A stretch of DNA of 64,000 bases from Fulvia fulva (GCF_020509005.1 NC_063024.1:1178001-1242000); one strand, 5' to 3'; positions 34,250 to 45,261 are shown, counted from the stretch's first letter. Notes: generated by a model from the sequence alone, not told the origin. Numbers and translations: made by a program.

Positions 34250-35243
34250 GTTTTGGAACTACTAGCTATTAAGGGGCTTTGTTAACCTATTAGTAGCTAT
34301 GTCCTTTATATAGTAGTAGTCCACTACAATATTCTTCTACTACTAGAGATGTCTGACATAGTTATATATAACATCAATATGCTTTGACCTTTCATGCATA
34401 TAGGCATCTTTAACAAGTGTTAAAGCGGCTTAGTTATTACCTATAAGCTTGACTAGCCTTAGCTCGTCAACAGTGCCCTTGCTTGCCCTTATACTCGGCT
34501 AGAAAGAGCTCTTTCCCACCAGTTCTAGGCACCCCATTTCCCTAAGGACAGTAGCAAGAAATTGTGACTACTTTGCGGCTACGTTTATAGCTATAAACTT
34601 AGCTTCTATTGTTAATATTGTAACAGACTTCTGCTTCCTACTTATCTAGGACATAGGTGATCTATAAAGGAACTATACGTATCCTAGAATTGAGACTCTA
34701 TCCACTTTGTCTATAGCGTAGTTAGAGTCCGAGTATCCCTAGAGATTGCCCCCTCCCTTTCTATACATAAGACCTAGGTCTAGGTACGACCGTAGGTATC
34801 GGGAGAGCTTCTTTAAAGCTATTATATACTACTGCGAGGGACTAGCAACAAATGAGCTAATTCTTCTAAGGGGGAATGCTAAGTCTGGCCTTGTTATTGT
34901 CATTAGCCACATCTAGGTACTATTATAGCTCTGGTAATCCTGTTTGTTGCACCTCTTATCTATAGGTGCCGTAGGTACTAAATGCTCGTAGCTCTCTATA
35001 GGTGAGTAGGTTGGCGTAGCCTTCTCTCTAGCTATGTTCATCTTGGCTAAGTTAGCGTAGACATAGTGTTCTTGATCAAGCTTCAAAGTGCCTTAGGACC
35101 TGTCTCTTATAATCCTTATTCTAAGGATCTTCGTAGGTTCACTAAGATCTTTAATCTTAAACATTTTTCTAAGCTTAGCCTTAAACCACTGAACATCTGA
35201 CAGCTTCGGAGCTATAATAGGTATGTCATCTATATAGGTAAGG
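34250..35243 (-). pseudogene. Copia-1 RNase H and C-terminal reverse transcriptase
   Basis: The catalytic YIDDI of the reverse transcriptase is at 35220-35236, directly beside the Gypsy-2 insertion. RNase H residues follow to about 34270. TAG replaces Gln codons. Confidence 0.8.
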
Positions 35244-35248
35244 ACTAT
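35244..35248. repeat. left 5-bp target duplication of Gypsy-2
   Basis: ACTAT, repeated exactly at 41540-41544. Confidence 0.95.
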
Positions 35249-35768
35249 TGTCATGGTCTCCCCACAGAGAGTACAGAAGGTGGGGACAGAAGAGCCTCAG
35301 AGTGCTCAGAAGTCGTCAAGAAGTGACAGTCCAGCTTGGTGTGTGAGCGCCAAGAATCACATGCCCCGCAACATTCACTACGGGACCCAGCCCTCCAAAT
35401 TCACCCCTCTACCAAACCTTGACAGATTCACTTCGGCTCGTGACTGTGTGACTCACGGCACTCCCGCGAGCACCCGCGACTGCGCTGGACCCTGGAAGAA
35501 GCACGTGGAAGACTCGGAACGTAGGGCAGGTTGGAATAAGGTTTTGAGCAAAGCTGCTGAGCGCGGCTTCGCACGGGTTAGCCCTGTTGATGCGGGGACA
35601 CGCACTCGCGAGGGTCGCGTATAAATATCTGGCCTTCCCCAGGCCTCTCTTGCTTCCTTCGTCTTTTGTTTTGTGTAGCAATCATACCATACCCTTTTGC
35701 ATCTGCACTTCGCACCTGCATTCTCGCTTTCACCCTTGCATCTCACAGGCCAGGCTCTCGCCCTGACA
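35249..35768 (+). repeat. Gypsy-2 5' LTR
   Basis: 520 bp, TGTCATGG...CCCTGACA. It contains a TATAAATA box at 35620-35627. A 124-codon frame lies inside it, which is the copy of the end of pol found in the 3' LTR and not a separate gene. Confidence 0.95.
35620..35627 (+). promoter_or_regulatory. TATA box of the Gypsy-2 5' LTR
   Basis: TATAAATA, about 150 bp before the LTR end, in the position expected for the U3 promoter that drives the genomic RNA. Confidence 0.6.
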
Positions 35769-35810
35769 TCACAAAAGACCAACAAACCGTCAACCACTCG
35801 AGTCATCCTC

Positions 35811-36971
35811 ATGGGTGACCACGCCACCGATGGAGGTGTCAACCTCGACAACCAAGACACTCCATTCCACTTCAGTGAGTGGACTGACATCCCCTTCTCG
35901 AACGCCGCTGCCTTCGGTGCCTGGGCAAACGCCAACCCCGACACCGCCTACGCTCTCATCAACCGCACCGTCTCCTCTTTCCGCGAGACCGCCCAGCAGG
36001 TCGAGCAAGCAAACAACCAAGCAACATACCTTCAAGGTATTGTGAACACCTTCCAGAACCTCGCCCCGCACGCCGACGACAACCGCCGCCAGCACTTCTC
36101 CAAGAAGGTCAACGACCCAGACGAGTTCGACGGCAACAAGAGCAAGTTTGAGGCATTTGAGACACAGCTCACCATCAAGCTGTTGGCTAATGCCGACCAC
36201 TTTCCGCAAGAGAAGGACAAAGTCACGTACGTCTTCTCCCTCCTTCGGGGAGACGCCGCGGCTCAGGTACAACACTACATCGACAACGCCACGCAGACTA
36301 TCGGCTGCCCGGACGTCCTCACCTTGATGCAGGACCTCCGTGCTGCCTTTGGTGATCCAGACCGTAGAGCCACCGCCCAGAACGCCATCCACAACCTCCT
36401 TCAGAAGAACAAGAGCTTCGCCGAGTACCTCGCGGCCTTCAACCGCGACATCGGGTTCACCGGCTACAACGAAGAGACCAAGAAGAGCACTCTCCGCCGT
36501 GGTTTGTCAGCAGAGCTTCTTCGAGCCCTCGAGGACAAGGACGTCGGTGCTATGAGCTTCCGTGAGCTCGTCGAGACCTGCCAGCGCCTCGACTCCAACA
36601 TGAAACACACCGCCTCTCTCCTCGCTTCCCGTTCTCAAGGTCGTCAGCCTCGTGGTCCCGGAAGCCACTTCGCTGCTCCACTAGGCGCCGCCGCTCCTAC
36701 GGCTCTCCCTCCCGTCTCTGTAGGTGACGCTATGGATCTCAGCGCTGGTGCCGCCGTCCCTCGAGTCCAGGGCCTCGTCAACGGTAAGCTCACTCCCGAA
36801 GAGAAGCTTCGCCGTCGCCAGGCCGGACTCTGCACCTACTGCGGCGGTCCAGGCCACATCGCAGCCAACTGTCCGCAGCTCGCTGCCCGTAACGCCCGCA
36901 ACCCGGTTCGCGGCGCTGTCGGCGCTATCGAGCCTGCTCCTGCTGCTCCCGCTGAGCAGGAAAAAGCCTAG
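35811..36971 (+). CDS. gag: Gypsy-2 Gag (386 aa)
   Basis: The ATG at 35811 (MGDHATDGG) is the first in the transcript frame after the LTR; earlier codons of the open frame lie partly in the LTR. The middle (KVNDPDEFDGNKSKFEAFET, TYVFSLLRGDAAAQVQHYI, FGDPDRRATAQNAI) is the retrotransposon Gag capsid domain. A zinc knuckle CTYCGGPGHIAANC (C-x2-C-x4-H-x4-C) lies near residues 340-355 and would bind the element RNA. TAG at 36969-36971 ends it. pol overlaps in the -1 frame. Confidence 0.95.
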   Translation: MGDHATDGGVNLDNQDTPFHFSEWTDIPFSNAAAFGAWANANPDTAYALINRTVSSFRETAQQVEQANNQATYLQGIVNTFQNLAPHADDNRRQHFSKKVNDPDEFDGNKSKFEAFETQLTIKLLANADHFPQEKDKVTYVFSLLRGDAAAQVQHYIDNATQTIGCPDVLTLMQDLRAAFGDPDRRATAQNAIHNLLQKNKSFAEYLAAFNRDIGFTGYNEETKKSTLRRGLSAELLRALEDKDVGAMSFRELVETCQRLDSNMKHTASLLASRSQGRQPRGPGSHFAAPLGAAAPTALPPVSVGDAMDLSAGAAVPRVQGLVNGKLTPEEKLRRRQAGLCTYCGGPGHIAANCPQLAARNARNPVRGAVGAIEPAPAAPAEQEKA

Positions 36972-39900
36972 GTCTTCCTCATCGACGCGATGAAGACCAA
37001 GAACAACGTTTACCGAAAGTGAAGAGAGGAAAGAAGTTGAGGATCAATACAGCACAGCTAGACCTGTACGACGAGACGGGCAAGGACCACGCTTGCAAAC
37101 CGTTCGTCACGAATGTAAATATCGGCTCAAAGAAACTCTCTTCTTCCAATCTCACTCTCATGGACACTGGCGCACTAGGCGAGTCTTTTATGGACTATAA
37201 ACTCGCGACCTCTCTCAACCTCGAACCCCAGGAACTGAAGTACCCTCGCACCCTTGAACTCTTTGACGGCACGGAGACTACCACTGGTAAGATTACTCAT
37301 GTTGTACACACGTCAATCACCCTCGGAGGCAAGCGTATGTCGATCACCAGCTTCCTTACGTCCCTACCGCATCAGAAGTTTATCCTCGGCCTCCCCTGGT
37401 TCAGACGACACCGACCTATCATCGACTGGACTTCCCTTACTGTCAGCTTCCCTCCAGAAGTTCCTCCGGCACCTCCGCCTTATCCGCCGCCTCAGCGCGG
37501 TCCTGAGTATACCAAGATCTTCCAGGTGAACGCCGCTGCCTTCACCACTGCTGCTAAGCAGCCCAAAGCTCAAGTCTTCGCCGCCTCTCTCCGCGATATC
37601 GACATCGCCCTCGAGAAGCTCGACAAGAAGCGTACACCTACCGACCCTGCTACGAAGGTCCCTCCTTGGGCACACCACATCCTCCACGTATTCGATGCTA
37701 AAGCCGCAGACGAGCTACCTCCTCATCGCCCTCACGACCACAAGATTGAGCTAGAAGAAGGTGCAGAGACACCGTTCGGACCGTTATATTCCATGTCCCG
37801 AGAAGAGCTTATCGTCCTCAAGAGATACCTCGAAGAGAACCTAAAGAAGGGGTTCATTCGAGCGAGCCGTTCCAGCGCTGGCAGTCCCGTCATGTTCGTC
37901 AAGAAGCCCGGCGGTGGTCTACGCTTCTGCGTAGACTACCGAGGCTTGAACGCTGTTACAAAGAAGAACCGCTACCCAATACCGTTGATTCAGGAGACGC
38001 TCGAGCGCCTCTCTAAGGCCAAGTACTTCACCAAGCTCGATGTCATCGCTGCGTTCAACAAGTTACGAATGGCAGAAGGACACGAGTATCTCACAGCCTT
38101 CCGTACTCGCTACGGGCTGTTCGAGTCGCTCGTTATGCCCTTCGGCGTTTGTAACGGGCCTAGTACCTTCCAGAACTTCATTAACGACATCCTTCAGGAG
38201 TTCCTCGATCAGTTCTGCACTGCCTACATCGACGACATCCTAGTCTACAGCGAGACCAAGGAGGAGCACCGCGAGCACGTCTGTAAGGTCCTTCAGAAGC
38301 TCGCAGACGCCGGCTTGCAGCTCGACATCGACAAGTGCGAGTTTGAGAAGACCGAAGTCAAGTTCCTTGGTTTGATCTTTACCGCAGACGGCATCAAGAT
38401 GGACCAAGAGAAGATCGACGCTATCGTCGAATGGGATGCTCCTACGAACGTCAAAGAGGTCCAGGGTTTCCTAGGCTTTGCCAACTTCTACCGCCGCTTC
38501 ATCCACGCATTTTCGGGCGTGGTACGCCCTTTGACGAAGCTCACGCGCAAGGGTGAGAAGTTCGCCTGGACCGACGAATGCCAGGAGGCTTTTGACTTGC
38601 TCAAAGCGAAGTTTGTTGAGAACCCGCTTCTACGGCACTTCGATTTCGAACTGGAGACCCGTGTAGAGACCGACGCATCCGACGGCGTGGTGGGCGGTGT
38701 CCTGCTACAACGCCGCTCGCCTGAATCCCCCTGGTTACCTGTCGCCTTCCTCTCCAAGAAGATGACCGCCACGGAGTGTAACTACGAGATCTACGACAAG
38801 GAGCTTCTCGCCATCGTCAAAGCTTTCGAAGAGTGGCGCCCCGAGCTCGAAGGCTCTGCTATGCCCGTCCAAGTAAGCTCCGACCATAAGAACCTCGTCT
38901 ACTTTATGAAGAGCAAGCTGCTCAATCGTCGCCAGGCCCGCTGGAGCGAGTTCCTCTCCCGGTTCAACTTCGTGATCTCGTACACGCCCGGCAAGGCCAA
39001 CTCGATGGCCGACGCCCTTACCCGCCGCCCTGGTGACTCTCCAGTTGATCGAAGAGGGGGCCGGCAAATCGCAGGGCAACAAGTCATCAAAGAGCACAAC
39101 CTCTCTTCCGAGCTTCGAGAGTACCTATCGAACGGCCAGCCTACGCTCGCCGCTTCCTTTGCTACTCTCGTGCTCGCTCCTGCCTACCTTGACGAGAGTG
39201 ACGATGAATCCGAGCCTGAAGAATACGCCTCGGACGCTGAGGACTTGAACGACGATGAAGAGGGCTCAGTAACGACCGACGGCTCATCCGAATCAGACTT
39301 TGAGGGGTTTGATAATGAGGAGCAGCCCGAAGGCATCATGGCACGAGTACGAACAGCGTACGATGCCGACATAGACGCCCAAGAGTTAGTTCAGGCCCTT
39401 GAATCTGGCGCGAGGACATTCCCGGGCTTCTCGCTGTCCGAGTGCGAGCTCCAGGGAGGTGTCGTCTACTTCCGTAAGAAGCTTTACGTACCGCAGCCCG
39501 AAGGCTCTAATATCCGAGCTGAGATTCTTCAAATCATCCACGACTCCGCCTCTGGGGGTCACCCAGGCGTAGCCAAGACCCACAAGCTCCTCGCTAGGTA
39601 TTACTGGTGGCCGCATTCCTGGAAGGACGTCCGCCGCTACGTGCTGAACTGCGCTGCTTGCCGAAGAGCCAAAGCTAACCGCCACCGTCCCCACGGTCTC
39701 TTGCACCCTCTCCCGGCTCCTGATCGTCCGTGGAAGCACATCACTATGGACTTTATCACCGATCTTCCTCACGGCAAGACCTTCAGCGGCGTGAAAGCAA
39801 AGGCCCTTCTAGTGATCGTGGACCGTCACTCCAAGGACCGGTACATGATCCCGTGCTGGAGCATGACCGCAAAGGAGACTGCTCGCTTGTTCTACGAATT

Positions 39901-41395
39901 CGTCTGGCGCTTTCAAGGCCTCCCGGATAGCATCACCTCTGACAGAGGCACCCAGTTCATCTCGCACTTCTGGAAGCGTCTGTGTGCTATCCTAGGCATC
40001 AAGCATAACCTCTCGACCAGTTTTCAGCCACAGACCGACGGCCAGACCGAAATTACGAACGCTATCCTCGAGCAGGTCCTTCGTTGCTTCGTCGACTACC
40101 ACCAGAAGGATTGGCCTCAGCATATCCCTGCGGTGGAGTTCGCTACTCGTAACTGGGACTCGGAGACTACTGGCTACTCTCCCTTCTATACTACGAGAGG
40201 TTACCACCCTCGTACAGGCATGGAACCAGAAGAACCTCTCCCGCCTACCGAAGACGCAAACGAGCAAGCAGCAGACGAGTTCGCTACTATGCTCTCACAG
40301 ATCCATGAAGAAGTTCACGACGAGATGGTGTACGCACAAGCAATCTACGAGGATCAAGCCAATCGTCGTCGCCAGCCAGCTCCCGACTACCAAGTAGGCG
40401 ATATGGTCTACCTCAACTCCAAGAACATCAAGACAGACCGCCCCTCCAAGAAGCTGAACTGGAAGAACCTAGGTCCTTTTGAGATCACCGAGCGTATCAG
40501 TTCACACGCCTACCGTCTAGCTCTTCCTGCGAACATAAAGATCCACGACGTCTTCCATCCCGTACGCCTTCGGCCGTCGGCTGAGGACCCATTCCCGAAC
40601 CAAAACCAAGACATGCCAGGTCCTCCCGATGAAGTAGAAGTCGACGAGCCTGTTAACCTACCTTCTGACGACTATGCCGTCCGCAAGATCCGGGGAATCC
40701 GCGTAGAGCCCAACGACGTTGAAGGACTACCGCCGATCAAGTATGAAGTCGAATGGCAAGGTTGCCCTGAGTGGGATACCTCATGGGAACCTATCCAACA
40801 TATCATCTTCAATCGTCAAGCAATCGAAGAATACCACGCCCGCGCAGACGGCCCAGAAGTCAACATCGGCAGGCTCTTCGAATCTGAGCTCTTCGACGGG
40901 GCTTGCCAATGGTGTATCGACCATGACATCAGGCCTAGGCCTGGTACTGAAGCTGAACATCCTCGATATGTGGAACTACTACGGCTTCGTAGGAACTCAG
41001 CTTTGTTCGGGGGGGCTACTGTCATGGTCTCCCCACAGAGAGTACAGAAGGTGGGGACAGAAGAGCCTCAGAGTGCTCAGAAGTCGTCAAGAAGTGACAG
41101 TCCAGCTTGGTGTGTGAGCGCCAAGAATCACATGCCCCGCAACATTCACTACGGGACCCAGCCCTCCAAATTCACCCCTCTACCAAACCTTGACAGATTC
41201 ACTTCGGCTCGTGACTGTGTGACTCACGGCACTCCCGCGAGCACCCGCGACTGCGCTGGACCCTGGAAGAAGCACGTGGAAGACTCGGAACGTAGGGCAG
41301 GTTGGAATAAGGTTTTGAGCAAAGCTGCTGAGCGCGGCTTCGCACGGGTTAGCCCTGTTGATGCGGGGACACGCACTCGCGAGGGTCGCGTATAA
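36956..41395 (+). CDS. pol: Gypsy-2 Pol: protease, reverse transcriptase, RNase H, integrase, chromodomain
   Basis: The frame is open from 36956 and lies -1 to gag; there is no ATG near its start, so it is probably made as a Gag-Pol fusion by frameshifting. Counting from 37019, the protease D-T-G is at about residue 49, the RT motifs FCVDYRGLNAV at about 300 and YIDDILVY at about 402, RNase H ETDASDGVVGG at about 550, the integrase HHCC zinc finger (HDSASGGHPGVAKTHK...CAAC) at about 840-880, and DDE residues in MDFITD, TSDRGTQF and NAILEQ at about 910-1025. A chromodomain (YEVEWQGCPEWDTSWEP) at about 1240-1260 may direct insertion to heterochromatin. The frame then runs through the polypurine tract into the 3' LTR and stops in its TATA box. 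No stop or frameshift inside. Confidence 0.95.
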   Translation, partial: AGKSLGLPHRRDEDQEQRLPKVKRGKKLRINTAQLDLYDETGKDHACKPFVTNVNIGSKKLSSSNLTLMDTGALGESFMDYKLATSLNLEPQELKYPRTLELFDGTETTTGKITHVVHTSITLGGKRMSITSFLTSLPHQKFILGLPWFRRHRPIIDWTSLTVSFPPEVPPAPPPYPPPQRGPEYTKIFQVNAAAFTTAAKQPKAQVFAASLRDIDIALEKLDKKRTPTDPATKVPPWAHHILHVFDAKAADELPPHRPHDHKIELEEGAETPFGPLYSMSREELIVLKRYLEENLKKGFIRASRSSAGSPVMFVKKPGGGLRFCVDYRGLNAVTKKNRYPIPLIQETLERLSKAKYFTKLDVIAAFNKLRMAEGHEYLTAFRTRYGLFESLVMPFGVCNGPSTFQNFINDILQEFLDQFCTAYIDDILVYSETKEEHREHVCKVLQKLADAGLQLDIDKCEFEKTEVKFLGLIFTADGIKMDQEKIDAIVEWDAPTNVKEVQGFLGFANFYRRFIHAFSGVVRPLTKLTRKGEKFAWTDECQEAFDLLKAKFVENPLLRHFDFELETRVETDASDGVVGGVLLQRRSPESPWLPVAFLSKKMTATECNYEIYDKELLAIVKAFEEWRPELEGSAMPVQVSSDHKNLVYFMKSKLLNRRQARWSEFLSRFNFVISYTPGKANSMADALTRRPGDSPVDRRGGRQIAGQQVIKEHNLSSELREYLSNGQPTLAASFATLVLAPAYLDESDDESEPEEYASDAEDLNDDEEGSVTTDGSSESDFEGFDNEEQPEGIMARVRTAYDADIDAQELVQALESGARTFPGFSLSECELQGGVVYFRKKLYVPQPEGSNIRAEILQIIHDSASGGHPGVAKTHKLLARYYWWPHSWKDVRRYVLNCAACRRAKANRHRPHGLLHPLPAPDRPWKHITMDFITDLPHGKTFSGVKAKALLVIVDRHSKDRYMIPCWSMTAKETARLFYEFVWRFQGLPDSITSDRGTQFISHFWKRLCAILGIKHNLSTSFQPQTDGQTEITNAILEQVLRCFVDYHQKDWPQHIPAVEFATRNWDSETTGYSPFYTTRGYHPRTGMEPEEPLPPTEDANEQAADEFATMLSQIHEEVHDEMVYAQAIYEDQANRRRQPAPDYQVGDMVYLNSKNIKTDRPSKKLNWKNLGPFEITERISSHAYRLALPANIKIHDVFHPVRLRPSAEDPFPNQNQDMPGPPDEVEVDEPVNLPSDDYAVRKIRGIRVEPNDVEGLPPIKYEVEWQGCPEWDTSWEPIQHIIFNRQAIEEYHARADGPEVNIGRLFESELFDGACQWCIDHDIRPRPGTEAEHPRYVELLRLRRNSALFGGATVMVSPQRVQKVGTEEPQSAQKSSRSDSPAWCVSAKNHMPRNIHYGTQPSKFTPLPNLDRFTSARDCVTHGTPASTRDCAGPWKKHVEDSERRAGWNKVLSKAAERGFARVSPVDAGTRTREGRV
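41005..41019 (+). promoter_or_regulatory. Gypsy-2 polypurine tract
   Basis: A run of seven G (41009-41015) just before the 3' LTR is the expected plus-strand primer site. Here it lies inside the pol reading frame. Confidence 0.7.
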
Positions 41396-41539
41396 ATATC
41401 TGGCCTTCCCCAGGCCTCTCTTGCTTCCTTCGTCTTTTGTTTTGTGTAGCAATCATACCATACCCTTTTGCATCTGCACTTCGCACCTGCATTCTCGCTT
41501 TCACCCTTGCATCTCACAGGCCAGGCTCTCGCCCTGACA
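41020..41539 (+). repeat. Gypsy-2 3' LTR
   Basis: Copy of the LTR at 35249-35768 without visible difference. It contains the last 125 codons of pol, whose TAA (41393-41395) is part of TATAAATA at 41391-41398. Confidence 0.95.
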
Positions 41540-41544
41540 ACTAT
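41540..41544. repeat. right 5-bp target duplication of Gypsy-2
   Basis: ACTAT, identical to 35244-35248. Confidence 0.95.
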
Positions 41545-44500
41545 AAGGTCTCTATCCGTATAGATAAGTAGGCATAGATCTACCTAGGACTAGGTAAATC
41601 TAATCTTCTCTAGCTTCGTAACATAGAGCTTGTTCTAGTCTCTAGCTGCTTGCTTAAGCCTATAAAGGCTTCGTAGGACCTTGAACACTATATTTAGAGG
41701 TGCTTCAACTCCTAGGGGTGGGATTATATAGATGTCTTTAAGAAGGCTGCTTTAGGTAAAAGCATTATTCACATCTACTAGGTGTATCTCGAGATCTCTC
41801 TTACACACTACTGCTATGAATACTCGGAGAGTATTATATCTAACAGTAGGTACAAAGGTCTCTTCGAAGTCAACCCTATATTTCTATAAAAACCCTCTTA
41901 TAACTAGTCTTGCCTTGAACTTCTTAATAGCTCTACTAATCATTCTTTTCACATTAAAGACCCACCTAGAAGTAATTAGATTCGCACCCTTTAGCGGTAT
42001 AACTGCTTCCTAGGTATTGTTACTTACTAAGGCAATAAGTTCGTTCTCGATTGCCTCTCTCTATATATGTCCCTATTCGGGGTCTCCTACGGCTACCTTA
42101 TAGGACTTTAGGATTAGCACTTCCTACTAATAGGCTATAGCCTACCTAATAGTAGCAAATGTATATTCTTCCACGTCGTTCAGAATCTCCTCTACCTAGC
42201 TTATTATAGGGTCTAGATAGAACATCTAGGCGATAAGAGCCTTATAGTGTTTAGCCTTATACTCTTTAGAGTTATTATCTCCGTCCCCCCTTAACCTCTT
42301 GTTGCCTATAACCTGAGGTGGCGCTAGGTGTTCGGATAGGTCGAACTGAACGACATCTTCTTTTTCTTTTATTAGAGTACCCTGATCTCCAAACTTCTAG
42401 TATTCCCTAATGTCCTTTAGGGGAGGGGGAAGTTACACAAATAGCGGTTGCTATAGTATTGATGACTTAGGTAGGTTCTGTATAGATCCACCGTTATTGG
42501 CCTTCGACAGTGTTAAAACCGCCTCAATATTTTCTCCTAGCCTTCGTAACGGTGTCTCTGATAATCCCCTATCGAAAAATTTCGCCCTAAAGGGCTTCCT
42601 CCTAATAGGATTGCGCTGTAGCGCTCGACTCGGCTAGTTAGTGAAGGTGATACCAAGATCTATATCTCCCCCCTTCTTATTCTTAAACTAGTCGACGTGA
42701 CTATACGCTTTTATTGCTTTTATATCGGGATCCTAGAACAGCCATTGTTTTGTAGTGTTTTCTAAGTAGCCTATAAACACGGCTTCTTTTCCTCGGTTTA
42801 TTAACTTGTCTCTCCTCAAGCCTTGAGGTTAGGCTCTTAGGTCTATATAGACTATAGCTTTGTATCCCTAGACGCGGAAATGGTCGACTGACGGTACTTG
42901 GCTAGTAAAGGCTTCTTCTAGTAAAAGAGCAATACTATTAATGATCGGACTATTAGGCAGTCTGTTTCTAATCACAGTCTATACTTACAAAGCTTCTGGC
43001 CAGAACTTAACTAGTATGCTAGAGTCTTTAAGTATAGCCCGGACTGTGTTCTTAGAGGCTTAAATTGACCTTTCTACAGGTCCATTTTGAAGAGAGTTGT
43101 AGGCATCAGTTGTGTCTATCTAAGTGCCAAACTCCTTCTCCTACTCTTTTAGCAAGGCGAGAATTTCCTTTACACTATTACTACGGATCGTAGACAGAAA
43201 GCACCTTAACTACCGTTCTACCTAGACCTTTTAATCCCGTAGGGCTGTAGGAGCATCGCTCCTAGCCTTCAAAGGGATTACCCACTTCTTCCTAGAGAAG
43301 TTGTCTACAATCTTAAGCTAATATTTGTATCCTAGCCTAGAGACTACGCCCTAAAAAGGCCTATAGATGTCAATAGAGATGAGGGCCAGCCTCTCCCCTT
43401 TCCTCTCTATAGCAGGTCCTTTGAACTTCCTTATGTTTACAAGGGAGCAGACCTTACAATTCTGGTGTTTAGAAGGAACAGGAATAGGATCTTTCTTGTT
43501 AGTGACTCTATACAGGTTTCTTAGTAGTCCCTTGCCAAGGTGTGCACATCTTCTATACTATAGCTCCTACTGATCTTCGGACTTAGTATTAGCCATAGCG
43601 GTACCGTTACGTTCTTAAGAGAGTATACTAGTATGCTATAGCTTAAGAATTTCCGAGATCGAGTAGATAAACGGTACTCCTCCTCGAAGTTTAGTCTAGA
43701 CAACGGGTTTACTAGACAAGGATTTTAGGGTGAAACTAGGTGGTTAGACAGCAAACTGTTAGCTAAACTGATTCTACGAAACAAGACTAACTCTAAGGCT
43801 AGGAACAAACAGGACATTTTCTAAGACAATTTGCTTTCTAGAAGGACCACCTATTACTACACTTCCTATATATGTAGCTTGTAGATAGCCACCCCTAACC
43901 TTGATCCACTTCCTCTTTTGAAGAGGCTTTAGTGTCCTAAATAGTGAATCTTAGTCAGTCATATATAATGATGTATAAGAGTCAAGCAACTACTCGGACG
44001 AGGGGTACTTACCTTTGGCTTCTATAGTAGAATGGGCAACCTCATCAACATCATCATCTTCTAATAGTATCTTAGAGTCTGATGCGTCTTCCTAGGTCGC
44101 ATAGGCCCTTATAGGCTTACTAGAGGAGGCCTTTGGCTTGCGGCTCTCCTTTATCTGCTTTATAAGGTCCGTTATCACCTTAAGGACATTATTGATTCTT
44201 ACTTCTCCCTAAGGATTGCAAGAATGTCTTGTGGTAAGAGATTCACCTAGGCATCAATTGCATCGCGAATTGAGCCAAATGAGTCTAGTAGAGCTGCTAA
44301 GAGTTGCTAGATCTTTCTGTCCTTAGTCTTAATGTCTTAGAACTAAGGCGAGATTGAAACAGCCCTCCTTACAATTGAGCTAAGCTCCTACTAGGCGTTA
44401 TCTATTGACTAGTCCTCTGTCATCACGAAATTGGTGTATTACTAAAGCAAACTTCTTCTAGTAGCGAGAAGTCTTCTCTTGTATTTGGCTTTAGCCCATT

Positions 44501-44830
44501 TCTATAACTCCTTCGTATACCGGATCTCGTATATCATCTCTTAGTTATCTATCGACAGACAGATATACATCTTATATAGGGCCGTTGCATTGTGCCGTCT
44601 ATACGATGCCTTCCTTATCGCTTGATCTAAAGGAAGGGATGACTCCGATGATGTAGAGGGTGTCGCTAGGGTTATAGCGGGAATGTCCGTAATAATGTCC
44701 TCGAGGACCTAGTCAACCTACTTTAATACTAGGTATATTCTTATTAGCTTGAACTATGTTTCGTAGTTCTCTCTTGTTAGAAGAGGTGCTACTCTCTTTC
44801 TTATAAACCCAGTCTCGTTCTCCATTTTTG
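41545..44830 (-). pseudogene. Copia-1 gag, integrase and N-terminal reverse transcriptase
   Basis: This is the other part of the Copia-1 coding region, cut from its C-terminus by Gypsy-2. The reverse transcriptase start lies at about 41545-42100, integrase-like sequence at about 42800-43500, and a gag-like segment ends near 44830 where a short leader precedes the LTR. Heavy RIP prevents exact domain limits. Confidence 0.7.
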
Positions 44831-45261
44831 TAAGTTAAGGGACAGGTTGGCTACCCTTAGGTAATAGGATATATTCGGTCGTACGCGATCGGATCGAAAT
44901 GGGATAAACCGAACGCGAGGTTAATATTAGTACTAAGACACTATAGCGTAACTCTCTTAGTAGAGGGGGTTTCTAAGACACTACGGCTCTCTTAGAATAA
45001 ACAGTTAGTCGATACGAACGCGATGTCCGGAGAGCGACTCTTCTTAGTAAGCTCGCCTACTTGTCTAAGGTATTAGTATAGGCTCCCTAACTCGGAGTCT
45101 AACAGTGCCTTACTAGGCTCTTTCACGTCTTATATACACCTACAGCACGGCTATAGCTTCCTATACAAGGCGGGTGCGGCCTCTAGTCTACCTTCCTTTT
45201 GTTCTAAAGAGGAATAACTCTAATACGACTTTGTCGAGGGTGAAATACCGAGTTACTAACT

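Larger units (their letters stand above)
35249..41539 (+). mobile_element. Gypsy-2, complete chromovirus-type LTR retrotransposon
   Basis: 6291 bp, with 520-bp LTRs that I see as identical, TG...CA ends and an exact 5-bp duplication. gag and pol are both open and show normal codon use, with many CAG/CTG and CA/TG sites. This contrasts with the mutated Copia-1 on both sides. pol ends with a chromodomain, so it belongs to the chromoviruses (Metaviridae). All hallmark residues of protease, reverse transcriptase, RNase H and integrase are present, so it is potentially autonomous. Identical LTRs mean a recent insertion. Confidence 0.95.

Noticed and set aside
35253..35624. ORF of 123 codons in the Gypsy-2 5' LTR as a separate gene
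   Set aside because: It is the duplicate of the pol C-terminal extension that lies in the 3' LTR.
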